Of a DNA stretch of 37,559 nt, positions 10,586 through 20,578 are shown one piece after another (positions within the stretch are counted from its first letter, which is position 1; every line of letters begins with the position of its first letter). Position numbers and translations under genes: made by a program. The stretch is from the NCBI GenBank assembly GCA_001313085.1, contig BBFE01000044.1, positions 1-37,559 on the forward strand, in the 5' to 3' direction. The notes under the pieces were generated by a model, which was not told the origin of the DNA, ran no database searches, and saw only the letters and a list, made by a program, of their open reading frames with translations. Source of the stretch: Paenibacillus sp. JCM 18996. Lineage in GTDB: Bacteria; Bacillota; Bacilli; Paenibacillales; NBRC-103111.

Positions 10586-12122
10586 AGCCTGCGAAAATCA
10601 GCGGGATCGACGAGCTTCAGCAGGAGAATCGCAAACAGGTAGACGATGAAGCAGGCCGCGACTGAGGCGAGGAACCGGGCGGAGTAGAGGTCCGTCCATT
10701 CCCAATGCATGACCAGATAGCAGCAGCAGCCGGAAACGAGCATGGCCGCCCCGACCTTGAGAAAGCTTGTCATGTCCATCGTGAAATTGAGCAGCTTCGT
10801 CACGCTTATCCAATGAAGGATGGTAACGACGGCGATATTCACATTCATTGCGATGACCGCGCCAAAAAATGCCGAATTCCGGCTTGCTGACCAGCCACAC
10901 AATAAGGCCCAGCTTGACCGCGGAGCCGGCAAAGGTGTTGACCAGAGCGTTGACGGGCCGGTCCAGCGCCTGAAGCGTAGCCTGCAAAGGGGCTTGAAAA
11001 TAAATGAACAGAGCGATCGGAGCCAGCATCCTGAGCATTAAACCGATGCTTTGCTGGTTGTAGAGCACCTCGACCAGCGGATCGGCAAGGATATACATCA
11101 TAACTACAAAGGGAGCCCCTGTGACCAAGGAAAGCTTTAAAGATTGATGGAGCCTGTTATGGATGGACGGCATATCTTTCTTTGCTGCGGCTTCCGACAG
11201 GAACGGCACCAGGGATACGGCCAGGGAATACGTGAGAGCGCTGGGCAGCAGCACGATAGGCAGGATCATCCCCTGCAGGGAGCCGTACTGCGCCGTGGCC
11301 AGCTTGGTTGCCACTCCGGCCGCGGCGAGGCTGTGCACGATGAGAATGGATTCCAAAAAAAATACGAAGCCGACCCGACCAATTTCCCTCCGGTTACAGG
11401 AATTGAGATTTTCAGCAGCTTTTTTTAAAGTGGAGAGCCGTCTCGGATTCTGTCCCGTTCCAATGTGAGCTATTGCCCGATCAGGCTGCTGCCGGTTATT
11501 GATTCCATAGTAGAAATATAGCACCAGCATGCCGCTCAGTTCCCCCACAGCGACACCCGTCATCGCCCCCGCCGCAGCATATTCAATACCGTACGGAATC
11601 ATAAAATAAGAGAAGGCCAGCATCATGAAAATCCTCACGGTAGTCTCGACAATTCCCGACAGTGCCGTAGGAATCATGTTATGCCGTCCTTGGAAGTATC
11701 CTCTGTAGACGGCGGAAACCGCAGCCATCAATATAATGGGCTCATGCAAAGAAAGGTGTAATACACCCGGGAGTCGGTAAAGAGGTTCGCTGTAATCCAT
11801 GGAGCCGCAATCACGCACACCGCCGTGAAAAAAAATGCTGAGGGCTATGGTAAGTCCCAAGGACAGCTTGAGGATAGTGCCACCCGCTTCTCGTTCCTCT
11901 CGGCCTCCGCCTCCGCCACCAGCTTGGACACCGCTATCGGAATTCCGCCCGTGATCAGGTCAGTACTACAATAAGAAACGGGTAACCCATTTGGTACAAG
12001 CCGATACCTTCAGGCCCGATGACCCGGGGGAGGGTGATTCTGGGCACGAAACCAAGGATCCGGTTGATGATGCCGGCCGCCAACAAGATCATAGTCCCTT
12101 TTATAAAAGATTGTTTGCTCAC
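10560..12122 (-). CDS. spoVB: SpoVB-type MATE/MOP polysaccharide exporter (frameshifted)
   Basis: SpoVB belongs to the MOP flippase superfamily and is needed for spore cortex synthesis, probably moving lipid-linked precursor across the outer forespore membrane. The corrected minus-strand product is ~520 residues with about 14 hydrophobic segments. It starts MSKQSFIKGTMILLAAGIIN-R and contains VIGPEGIGLYQMGYPF, SAVYRGYFQGRHNMIPTALSG and VETTVRIFMMLAFSYF, all very close to the SpoVB family. I chose GTG 12122 over an upstream ATG because it gives the family's MSKQSF beginning. One-base losses near 11960 and 11880, an extra T near 11830, and A/T runs around 11355, 11422 and 10868 split it into pieces. 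The 3' end is ambiguous around the T run 10563-10568, shared with the convergent DUF421 gene. The neighbours comN and secDF match Bacillus order. Confidence 0.88.
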
Positions 12123-12303
12123 AGCGATTCCTACTTCCCAGCAATTTTTTTTCTGGTACGAGCTTATTTCATACATATGCGGGGGCAGGCCAAGCTGATG
12201 CTATAAATTTAAAATGGGCCAGGAGGTAGGAAAACGGCAGCCGTTGTCGAATGTTAAACATATATCAGTCCGCGTAACAGGGTTCGCGAAAAGGAGGTTG
12301 GCT

Positions 12304-12573
12304 ATGGATCAAGAGCACCAAGGGGAAACGCAGGAGGAACTTAGCAGTGAAGAGCTGCTCCGTGTGGTGGCCCAGCTATGCGGCTCGAAGGCGGAAGAAT
12401 TCAGGCTGATCGGCTATGAATACGTGAACGCGGATGAGGTCTGGGAATGCGTCAGCGACAAATACCAAAAGACCGGAATGCCTGCGCTGCACCGGGTGGT
12501 AAACGATATCCTGTCACTCACGGTCACCAAATTCATGAATTGGAACACGATTTCCATGTACAAAAGATCATAG
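12304..12573 (+). CDS. comN: ComN-type post-transcriptional regulator
   Basis: An 89-residue acidic protein, intact in this sequence, with the pattern SSEELLRVVAQLCGSKAEEF, ECVSDKYQKTGMPALHRVVN and LTVTKFMNW of the ComN/YrzD family. In B. subtilis ComN stabilises or localises comE mRNA at the division site and poles and so affects competence. ATG 12304 sits five bases after AAGGAGG, which settles the start over an upstream in-frame ATG at 12214. It lies between divergent spoVB and secD, the same place as in Bacillus, and is closed by its own terminator. Confidence 0.85.
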   Translation: MDQEHQGETQEELSSEELLRVVAQLCGSKAEEFRLIGYEYVNADEVWECVSDKYQKTGMPALHRVVNDILSLTVTKFMNWNTISMYKRS

Positions 12574-12584
12574 AAGTGGTTTGC

Positions 12585-12608
12585 GGGCGCCATGAGCGCT
12601 CTTTTTTT
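12585..12608 (+). terminator. Terminator after comN
   Basis: Stem GGGCGC/GCGCTC (one G-U pair) with a CATGA loop, then seven T. Confidence 0.8.
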
Positions 12609-12679
12609 ATTTTTTGAACCTTTTTTTTGTGATGGTCTCCGATAGAATGAAAGGAAATCGATAGCCAACCCCAGAAACA

Positions 12680-12703
12680 CCCATTGTGCGATGGGGGTTT
12701 TTT
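12680..12703 (+). terminator. Second hairpin-T-tract before the secD promoter
   Basis: CCCAT/ATGGG stem, extended by outer ACCCC..GGGGT pairing, followed by six T. It sits 28 bases before the secD -35, and would insulate secDF from read-through. Confidence 0.65.
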
Positions 12704-12731
12704 GACATGGAAATAATAAAAAAATGTCAAA

Positions 12732-12760
12732 TTGACGCGATTTTCGGAGGTAGGTATAAT
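12732..12760 (+). promoter_or_regulatory. Sigma-A promoter of secD-secF
   Basis: TTGACG (12732-12737), exactly 17 bases, then TATAAT (12755-12760). The -10 lies 36 bases before the secD start. This is the cleanest promoter in the window. Confidence 0.85.
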
Positions 12761-12795
12761 AGGAATATTGAGTATGGAAGGAGACAAGCAAGGTT

Positions 12796-14029
12796 ATGGA
12801 CTTTAAGAGAATATCCGTCTTTTTTGCTGGTTGTGATTGTAACCTTGGGGATCGTTGCCTGGACCACCCCGGGAGTTATGAACAACCTGAAGCTTGGCCT
12901 GGATTTAAAAGGGGGATTTGAGATATTGTACGAAGCTTCGCCTATTGACGCGGGCAAGCCGGTGACGAAGGAATCTTTGAACCAGACGGCAAGAAGCTTG
13001 GAAGGCAGGATCAATAAACAGGGGATTGCCGAGCCGGAAATCAACACGGAGGGTACCAACCGGATCAGGGTAAGAATCGCCGGGGTTACCAACCAGGAAG
13101 AAGTCCGGAATATCATCAAGAAGCCTGCTGAACTTACATTCAGAGGGCCTGACGGGACGAAAGAAATGGTCGGCAGCGATTTCGTGGAGAATGGCGCCAA
13201 GGTAGGGTTCGACCAAACGAACCGGCCGATGATTCAAATAGAAGTAAAAGACAAAGAAAAGTTCAAGAACGCAACCCAGAAGCTGCTGGGCAAGCCTCTT
13301 GCGATTTATTTGGATGAAACCGAGCTGTCCGCTCCCATCGTTCAAAGTGTGCTGACGGACGGGAAGGCGACGATCACCGGTAACTATACATTAGAAGAAG
13401 CGAAGAAGATCGCTGAAACGATCAATCTGGGGGCGCTGCCGCTAAAACTCGACGAGAAATACACTCAAGTGGTCGGCGCGACGCTTGGTAAATTATCCCT
13501 TCAGCAAACTGTTGAAGCGGGTATGATCGGAGCCGCGATCATCCTGCTGTTCATGATTGCTTACTACAGGATACCCGGATTGGTGGCTGCCTTCACTTTA
13601 ATTACTTATTTGTGGCTGCTGCTCGGTACGCTGTACCTGATGAGGGCTACTTTAACGCTGCCCGGAATCGCCGCGCTCGTGCTCGGGATCGGGATGGCCG
13701 TCGATGCCAACATCATTACGTATGAGCGGATCAAAGAGGAAATCCGCAGCGGCAAAAGCATTATGTCTTCTTTGAAAGCGGGATCCAAGCATTCTTTCCG
13801 TACGATTATGGATGCCAACATCACGAACATTATTTCCGCCGGCGTGCTGTACACGCTGGGGAACGGCGCGATCAAAGGCTTTGCGCTGACTACCATTCTC
13901 AGCATCATCATCAGTATTCTCACCAACGTGTTCTTGTCCAGACTTTTATTGCATCTGCTGATCCGCAGCAATCTGTTCAAGAAGCCGGGCTATTTCGGCG
14001 TGAAGGAGGCAGACGTCCGTGGATTATAG
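12796..14029 (+). CDS. secD: SecD, protein-export membrane subunit (one frameshift near the start)
   Basis: SecDF uses the proton gradient to pull secreted proteins through SecYEG from the outside. The product is ~411 residues: a first membrane helix LVVIVTLGIVAWTTPGV, the signature LKLGLDLKGGFEILYEA, a large external domain, then five clustered helices with LVLGIGMAVDANIITYERIKEE and NIISAGVLYTLGNGAIKGFA. ATG 12796 gives MDFKRISVF; the T run at 12820-12825 (6 read, 5 expected) shifts the frame right after this, and the rest is intact. It overlaps secF by 11 bases. SecD and secF are separate here, unlike the fused secDF of B. subtilis. Confidence 0.95.
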
Positions 14030-14940
14030 CAATCGTTTTGATTTCATGAAGCACCGCAAGATTTTCTTCGGCGTGTCGCTTGCGATTATTATTATTGGAT
14101 TGATCATCATTCTGGTCAAAGGGATGAATTTCGGGGTTGATTTTAAAGCGGGAACCTTCCTTGATATCAACACCGGCAAACCGGTCACCGCCGCACAGGC
14201 TGAGCAATTGTTCGCGAACAGCGGCATTGCGAACAAACCGATCATTACGATCGGCGGCACGGGCAACGACAGGGTGTCCGCCCGCTTTGACGACATCCTG
14301 AGCCAGGATACGATCAAAAAAGGTGGAGTCCACATATACCGCGGCTTTGGGCAATCAAGTCTCTTACGAGGTGAACACCGTTTCTCCGGACATCGCCAAG
14401 GAAATGGGATTGAAAGCAATGTATGCCGTGGCTATAGCAAGCATCGCCATCTGCATCTATGTCAGTATACGCTTCGAATGGCGGATTGCAGTAGCTTCAA
14501 TTATTGCGATCCTCCATGACGCTTTGATGGTAATCTGTATGTTCGCCATTTTCCGTTTCGAAGTGACATTGCCGTTCGTTGCGGCGGTTCTGACTACCAT
14601 CGGTTACTCCATTAACGACAAAATCGTTATCTTCGACCGGATTCGCGAGAATATGAGATTTACCAAAATTAAATCCTCGGACGACCTGTCCAGGATGATC
14701 AACGCGAGTATATGGCAGACTATGGCAAGAAACATCAACACCGTATTAACCGTTTTGATCGCCGCCGGATGTTTGTTTATCTTCGGCAGCCAATCCATTA
14801 AACTGTTCGCTTTAGCCAAACTGATCGGATTGACCAGCGGAGCCTATTCCTCTTTATGTATTGCCAGCCCGCTCTGGTATCTGCTCAAAAAAAATAAATC
14901 CGTCGGTTCTAAAACGAGGGCAGCAGCAGTAAAAGAATAA
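14019..14940 (+). CDS. secF: SecF, protein-export membrane subunit (one frameshift)
   Basis: The partner of SecD, ~306 residues, with MDYSNRFDFMKHRKIFF, a first helix SLAIIIIGLIIILVKG, GMNFGVDFKAGTFLDI, and the C-terminal cluster carrying TTIGYSINDKIVIFDRIREN and NINTVLTVLIAAGCLFIFG. The start is GTG 14019, nine bases after AAGGAGG and inside secD. The A run at 14316-14321 (6 read, 5 expected) shifts the frame after DTIKK; correct reading continues VESTYTAALGNQVSYEV. The 8-A run near 14887 keeps the frame but could hide an extra Lys. Confidence 0.94.
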
Positions 14941-14946
14941 TAGCCG

Positions 14947-14978
14947 GCCGCGAGAATGAGTCTATTCCGCGGCTTTCT
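14947..14978 (+). terminator. Terminator after secF
   Basis: GCCGCGAGAAT pairs with ATTCCGCGGC (single bulge), loop GAGTCT, followed by TTTCT. The T tract is short, so attenuation rather than full termination before the next gene is possible. Confidence 0.6.
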
Positions 14979-15002
14979 ACTCAATTCATAGGGAGTGGCT
15001 AC

Positions 15003-15959
15003 ATGACGGAACAGCGTTTTCGACAAGCTGAAGGGGCTGCCTGGACAGGGATCGCCGGCAATCTTGCGCTGGCAATAATGAAAGGAATCGTGGGCTGGAG
15101 CGCAGACAGCAAGGCGCTGCTCGCCGATGCGGTAAATTCCGCTTCCGATGCGGCGGGATCCGTGGCGGTACTGGCAGGTTTGAAAACGGCAAAGCTGCGC
15201 GCGGACCAGGAGCCTGCTCACCGGCACGCCAGAATGGAGACCATAGCAGCCATCATTGCATCGGTCCTTCTGCTGGTCGCAGGCCTTGAGATCGGCGTAA
15301 AAGGATTGAATGCTCTGACTACAGGTGTTCAACACGCCCCGGCCAGTTACGCTTTAATAGCACTGCTCATTTCAGGAATTGTCAAAGAAGCCCTTTTTTT
15401 CAATATAATTATCGGTTAGGCAAGAAAATAGCCGGTAAAGGGCTTGTCGCGGCGGCATGGGATCATCGTACGGATGTAATTTCCTCGTTGGCGGCATTAG
15501 CCGGCGTCGGAGGGGCTATCATCGGAGACAGGCAAGGAGTTTTGTGGCTTCTTTATCTGGATCCCGCGGCCTCCTTGTTTATCTCGCTGCTTATTATCAG
15601 AAAAGGCTATAAGCTTGTGATGGATTCGATGCTCAGCAACACGGAGCGAGTGCTTCAGCAAGAGGACACCACGGAACTCATCGAAACCGTGCAGCGGGTG
15701 GGCGGCGTCATTGCGGTGAACGAGCTAAGGGCGAGAGAACACGGCCATTATGTCATTGTCGATGTCAAAATCAGCGTAAACCCCAAAATCACCGTCCTTG
15801 AAGGGCATGATATAGGCAAAAAAAGGTAAAAAAACCCAGCTGATGAAAAGATTCTCCCATGTCTCGGACGTTTTTATCTACGTGAATCCTTACGATCCGG
15901 GTTATCCGTACAAAGCGGATTCAACCGGCGAAGAAGAATTTCCCGCTCTTCTGCATTGA
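15003..15959 (+). CDS. Cation diffusion facilitator (CDF) family metal exporter (frameshifted)
   Basis: CDF proteins exchange divalent metal ions such as Zn, Fe, Mn or Co for protons across the membrane. The corrected product is ~315 residues with six helices and a C-terminal metallochaperone-like domain. The metal-binding Asp residues lie in ALLADAVNSASDAAG (helix 2) and His-x3-Asp in AAWDHRTDVISSLAAL (helix 5), both typical. The C-terminal part contains LDPAASLFISLLIIRKGYKL and ELRAREHGHYVIVDVKISV. T run 15394-15400 (7 read, 5 expected; ALFQYNYRLGKK) and two A runs near 15819 and 15829 break it. ATG 15003 follows GGGAGTG. The last codons overlap the upstream ATG of the recJ region, so it may be co-transcribed with recJ. 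Which metal it moves cannot be told. Confidence 0.88.
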
Positions 15960-15982
15960 ATTATAACAAGAGGAGGGATTAC

Positions 15983-18402
15983 GTGCTCGAGTCTAGAGCC
16001 AGATGGCACATCGCGCAAACGGATGAAAGCCAGGTTCGGCAATTGGCGGACAATCTCCAAATGAGTCCTTTGATGGTCCGTCTGCTGCTTGGACGAGGGC
16101 TGTCCACTCCGGAACAGATCGCGATGTTTCTGGAAACGGCAGTCGATCACTTTCATGATCCTTTCTTATTAAAAGGTATGGAAGAATCGGTGGCAAGAAT
16201 TCGCAAAGCCTTGGATGGCCGAGAGAAAATCAGAATTTACGGCGATTACGACGCGGATGGCGTGAGCAGCACTTCGTTGATGATCATGCTGATGCAGCGG
16301 CTCGGCGCGAGCTTTGATTATTATATTCCCCACCGTATCCATGAGGGTTACGGCTTAAACACCGGCGCTATCGATGCGGCCCGCGAAGCTGGCGTTACCC
16401 TGATCGTCACCGTGGACACGGGAATAAGCGCCTTTGAAGAAGTGAACTATGCGAATAAGCTCGGCATCGATATCATCGTTACGGACCATCACGAGCCGCC
16501 GGCGGTTTTGCCTGATGCTTTCGCGATAATCAACCCTAAACAGCCCGGCTGCCTTTATCCGTTCAAAATGCTCGCCGGAGTCGGAGTGGCCTTTAAGCTG
16601 GCCCATGCTTTATTGGGCGCGGTGCCCGAGGAACTGCTGGAGATGGCAGCAATCGGTACGGTAGCCGATTTGATGCCGCTGACGGACGAGAACCGGCTTT
16701 TGGTAAAGTTTGGATTGGAAAAGATGCTCCGTACGGGCAATATAGGGATTAAGGCGCTGCTTGAAGTATCCGGCGTGAATACCAAGGAGGTAAATTCGAC
16801 GCATGTGGCTTTCGCCCTTGCGCCGCGAATAAACGCCTCCGGAAGGCTTGACTCGGCGGATGGCGCGGTTAAGCTGCTGACTTCCTCAGATAAGGAGGAA
16901 GCCCAGGCGTTAGCCGAGGAATTGGACCGTCTGAACAAGGAACGGCAGCGTATTGTTGAAGAAATGTCCAGACAGGCCGTGTCGATGCTGGAAACAATGG
17001 GCCCGCATGGACTGCCAAAGGTAATCGTACTCGCGGAGGAAGGCTGGAACGCAGGAGTTATCGGTATTGTAGCTTCCAAAATTATGGAAAAGTTTTACCG
17101 GCCGGCCATTATTTTAAGCATCGATGGGGAAACGGGCATGTGCAAAGGGTCGGCCCGTTCCATCGCAGGCTTTGACATTTATGCCGCGCTGACCGAATGT
17201 GCCGGCTTGATGGAACATTTCGGGGGGCATCAGCGCGGCGGGCATGAGCTCATGAGGGAGAAGGTCGGTGCACTGTCTGGCCGGCTCAATGAGCTCGCTG
17301 AGGAGTGGTTGACAGAGGAAGATTTTCTTCCCGTCATTCAAGCCGATTTGGAGTGCATGTTCGAGGATGTGTCGGTGGAACTGATCCAGTCCATAGAGAA
17401 GCTTGCGCCCTTTGGCATTGGGAATCCTACTCCCAAGGTCGTGCTGTCCGATTTGAGGATCGAACAAATCCGCACCATGGGCAAAGATAACCGGCATATC
17501 AAACTCACCTTGGCGAAAGCGGAGGCTAGGGAGGATTTAATAGAAGCCATTGCTTTTAACCAAGGAAATCTGGCCCATGACATCGCGGTCTCCTCCAGGG
17601 TTGAGCTGCTGGGCGAGCTCTCTGTCAACGAGTGGAACGGGGTGCGAAAAGCGCAAATTCTGATCGGTGATATCCGCGTGCCCCATGTCCAGGTTTTCGA
17701 TTGGAGAGGTATGGATGGAATCGATAAAAAAAAGGTAAAAGCGGTCTCCGAGCAGGCCAACAGGTGTCCCGTTATAGTCTTTTCCTCGTCGGCGGAAGCG
17801 AAAGCTGCTGCTGAACGCTGGGCCGGCGGTTATGCCTGCTGGACGCTGGATACCTCCGGCACAATGCTTGCCTGGAACGAGACTGCGAAGGAGGCTGCTT
17901 TTGCCCGTTCGAAAGATATCATCCTTTACGCTGTCCCTGAATCTGTGCAGCAGCTTCAACAAGTGCTGGCACAGGCGGCAGCGGTGGAAAGGATTTACGC
18001 AGTGTTTGCCGAGCCCGATCAAGCCGGCGGCCACACATTACCGTCCAGGGACGCTTTTAAACAGATTTACTCCGTGCTTCTGCACAATAGCGGCGGTATG
18101 CCCAAGAACAAACTTCTGGATTCGTTACATAAACGGACGGCATTATCCCAGGCCTTGATTGAATTCATACTTAATGTATTCGAGGAACTGTCTTTTATCG
18201 AGAAAAGCGGGGCAGGCTATTATCAACGGTTCCGTCTCCGGAGAAAAAGGACTTATCGGCCTCCCGCTTGTACCGCAAACGCATGAACCATGCGGAGGTA
18301 GAGCAGATATTGGTTTACACGACGACACAGGAGCTGAGAGATTGGTTCTGGCCCAACTTGACAATAAACATCAATTATTGGAGGAAATCATATGAATTTT
18401 AA
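15983..18402 (+). CDS. recJ: RecJ, single-stranded-DNA 5'-3' exonuclease
   Basis: RecJ degrades 5' single-stranded DNA in recombination and mismatch or base-excision repair. The protein reads intact for ~770 residues: DHH-domain motifs [19 protein letters not shown] and IVTDHHEPP, then [47 protein letters not shown], and the DHHA1 region. The long Firmicute C-terminal extension follows. GTG 15983 follows AGGAGGG and gives MLESRARW; an upstream ATG at 15956 is in frame but has no site. In the DHHA1 motif the sequence reads [11 protein letters not shown] where a one-base out, one-base back correction gives the family's GGHQAAGMSLM. Near 18228 a lost G hides the last ~50 residues ([28 protein letters not shown]). 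The corrected stop at 18402 overlaps apt. Confidence 0.95.
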
Positions 18403-18906
18403 AGAGCACATCAGGGTGATCCACGACTTTCCGCAGCCGGGCATCCGCTTTAAAGATATTACGACATTGCTGAAAAAAACGGGCCGGTGTACAAGGAAGC
18501 CATCAACACTTTGGCGGAAATGGTAAAAGAGCTCAAGATCGATGTCATAGCAGGCCCGGAGGCGAGGGGATTCGTCGTAGGTGCGCCTCTGGCTTATGCA
18601 CTGGGCATAGGATTCATTCCGATCCGCAAAAGCGGCAAGCTTCCAGGCGAGGCTATCGAAGCGGACTACGCGCTGGAGTACGGAAAGGACCGTCTCGCTA
18701 TGCACAAGGATGCGATTGAGGAGGGACAGCGCGTGCTGATAGCCGATGACCTGCTGGCCACCGGCGGTACGATCGCCACCTCCATCAATCTGGTCAACCA
18801 GCTGGGCGGCAAAGTCGTAGGAGCGGCTTTCATGATCGAGCTGGGCTACTTGACCGGACGCGATCACCTTGACGGAGTGGAAGTTTTCTCTTTGATGAAG
18901 TTTTAA
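18392..18906 (+). CDS. apt: Apt, adenine phosphoribosyltransferase (one frameshift)
   Basis: Apt makes AMP from adenine and PRPP in purine salvage. The product is ~170 residues, beginning [20 protein letters not shown], with [19 protein letters not shown], the flexible-loop region [12 protein letters not shown], and the PRPP-binding motif [17 protein letters not shown]. The A run at 18473-18479 (7 read, 5 expected) shifts the frame after TLLK, so the annotated product would otherwise start at 18487. ATG 18392 follows GGAGGAAA. The recJ-apt-relA order is conserved in Bacillus, with uraA inserted here. Confidence 0.95.
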
Positions 18907-18910
18907 TTCG

Positions 18911-18951
18911 AAAAGGCTGTCCCTTGCAGATTTTGCTTGGGGCGGCCTTTT
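18911..18951. terminator. Bidirectional terminator between apt and uraA
   Basis: AAAAGGC..GTCCC and GGGGC.GGCCTTTTC form a stem around a ~16-base loop, with A runs on one side and T runs on the other. It serves convergent apt and uraA. Confidence 0.75.
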
Positions 18952-19001
18952 CATAATAGAGGATTAATTTTGGGCGTTATATCAGCGGCAGTGTGCTCGA
19001 A

Positions 19002-20269
19002 CTATTCGTTGCCAAGCTTCAACACTTCGATCAGCTTGAAGAACAAGCTTAAAAGAACAGCGGCAAATGTGGCGAGTGCCATTCCTTTCAGCTCGAACGT
19101 TCCCCATTTTAAAGCGGTACCGCTTAATCCGATGACCAGAACGACGGTGGTCAGGATCAAATTTTTTTTGGGCTTCGAGTAATCGACCTTGGATTCGACC
19201 AGAATCCGAAGGCCCGAACCCGCGATGACGCCGAACAGCAGCATAGACACTCCACCATCACCGGTGCGGGAATGGATTGGATCAGAGCCGCAAGCTTGCC
19301 GCAGAAAGATAACACTATGGCAATGACGGCTGCCCCTCCGATGACCCACACGGAATATACTCTTGTCAGCGCGAGCACCCCGATATTCTCGCCGTAAGTC
19401 GTATTCGGAGTAGATCCGGCAAAACCGGAGACGATTGTCGATATCCCGTTGCCGATCAGAGAACGATCAAGTCCGGGATCCTTGCTCAGGTTCCGGCCTA
19501 CGATATTTTCCGTCACAAGCAGGTGGCCGATATGCTCCGCTATGACGACCAGGGAGGCGGGAAGGATGATCAGGATGCTGCTCCAATCCAGCACTGGCGT
19601 ATAGAATGTGGGCAGCCCTATTACAGACGCGTTACCCACTCCGCTCAAATCTACGATGCCCGCGGCATAAGCGGCGATATATCCGACGATAATGCTAATC
19701 AAGATCGGTATGATTTTCAGAAAGCCGCGGAACATGACCGACCCGATAATCGCGGTGAGCAGTGTAATGACGGAAACAGCGACTGCCGGTACATTCACAC
19801 TCCAATTCGGCCCGGCGCCGGGCGGGGCAATGAATCCGGCCATTCCTGCCGCTGTAGGCGCCAGCTCAAGGCCGATTACGGCAATGATGGCACCCATGGC
19901 GGCAGGAGGAAACACGACGTCGATCCAGCGGGTGCCGACCGCTTTTACGAGCAGCCCGACGACGGTGAATACAATACCTGAAGCGATAAAGCCTCCGAGC
20001 GCCGCGCTGTACCCTTTTGAAGAAAGCACGATGAACACGGGAGACAGAAAAGCGAAGCTCGAACCTAAGTACGCGGGAATCTTGCCTTTGCAAATCCATA
20101 TGTAGAGCAGGGTGCCGATCCCGTTCATCAATAGCACTGTGGCGGGGTTGATTTTAAACAGAATCGGAACGAGCACTGTGGCGCCGAACATGGCGAAAAG
20201 ATGCTGCAGGCTTAAAGGAATGCTTTGGCCCAAGGCGGCCGTTCGTCCACTCCAATCGCTTTTTTGCAT
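19002..20269 (-). CDS. uraA: UraA-type uracil:proton symporter (frameshifted near C-terminus)
   Basis: A nucleobase:cation symporter-2 protein of ~425 residues with 14 hydrophobic segments. It is strikingly close to E. coli UraA: SIPLSLQHLFAMFGATVLVP, INPATVLLMNGIGTLLY, CKGKIPAYLGSSFAFLSP, AAMGAIIAVIGLELA, and STPNTTYGENIGVLALTR, with the substrate-binding Glu in TYGEN. ATG 20269 follows GGAGG. One G is lost near 19257 (PVMGGVSMLL becomes PVMVECL), which splits off the last ~110 residues; the 8-base T run at 19162-19169 probably adds an in-frame Lys (KPKKNLIL where the family has one fewer). It is encoded opposite its neighbours and is absent from this position in B. subtilis. No pyr attenuator or purine riboswitch was recognised upstream. 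Confidence 0.93.
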
Positions 20270-20332
20270 AAAAAAAGCCTCCTTAGTGTTGGAATATTAT
20301 TACTGCGTGGATTAAGATTATACCTATCATAT

Positions 20333-20474
20333 AAGAAAACCTCAAATGATGCCATTCCAGGAGGAGCGACCGTGATTCAGAGGAAGGTTTTCTTGGTAAG
20401 GAAAGTCCCACTTCACTGTATCAGTGATCTTAGACTTTCCTTAACGTAAAGAAAACCTTCATCAATGCCATTCC
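20333..20474. repeat. Large imperfect hairpin flanked by a direct repeat, between divergent uraA and relA
   Basis: Arms at 20383-20407 (GAAGGTTTTCTT..AAGGAAAGTC) and 20433-20460 (its near-perfect reverse complement, with a six-versus-three-base interior mismatch) enclose 25 bases that contain a second perfect hairpin, TCACTG-TAT-CAGTGA (20413-20427). The segment AAGAAAACCT..ATG.CATTCC occurs twice in direct orientation (20333-20358 and 20449-20474), and the inner arm carries its inverted copy. No gene is credible here. It could be a leader RNA, a REP/MITE-like repeat, or a regulatory cruciform. Confidence 0.7.
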
Positions 20475-20511
20475 TTTCCCGGACAACATTCGACAAGTTT
20501 CGCTATACGAG

Positions 20512-20541
20512 TTGACGTGAGCGGCGTTTCAAAGGCATAAT
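20512..20541 (+). promoter_or_regulatory. Probable sigma-A promoter of relA
   Basis: TTGACG (20512-20517), 18 bases, CATAAT (20536-20541), 37 bases before the relA ATG. Confidence 0.6.
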
Positions 20542-20578
20542 GTATAAAAAAAATCGACTAAAGTGAAAGGGTAGACGT

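Noticed and set aside
20225..20449. A 74-codon plus-strand frame across the uraA start and the intergenic hairpin
   Set aside because: It overlaps the N-terminus of uraA in antisense and runs through the hairpin arms; no start site or similarity.
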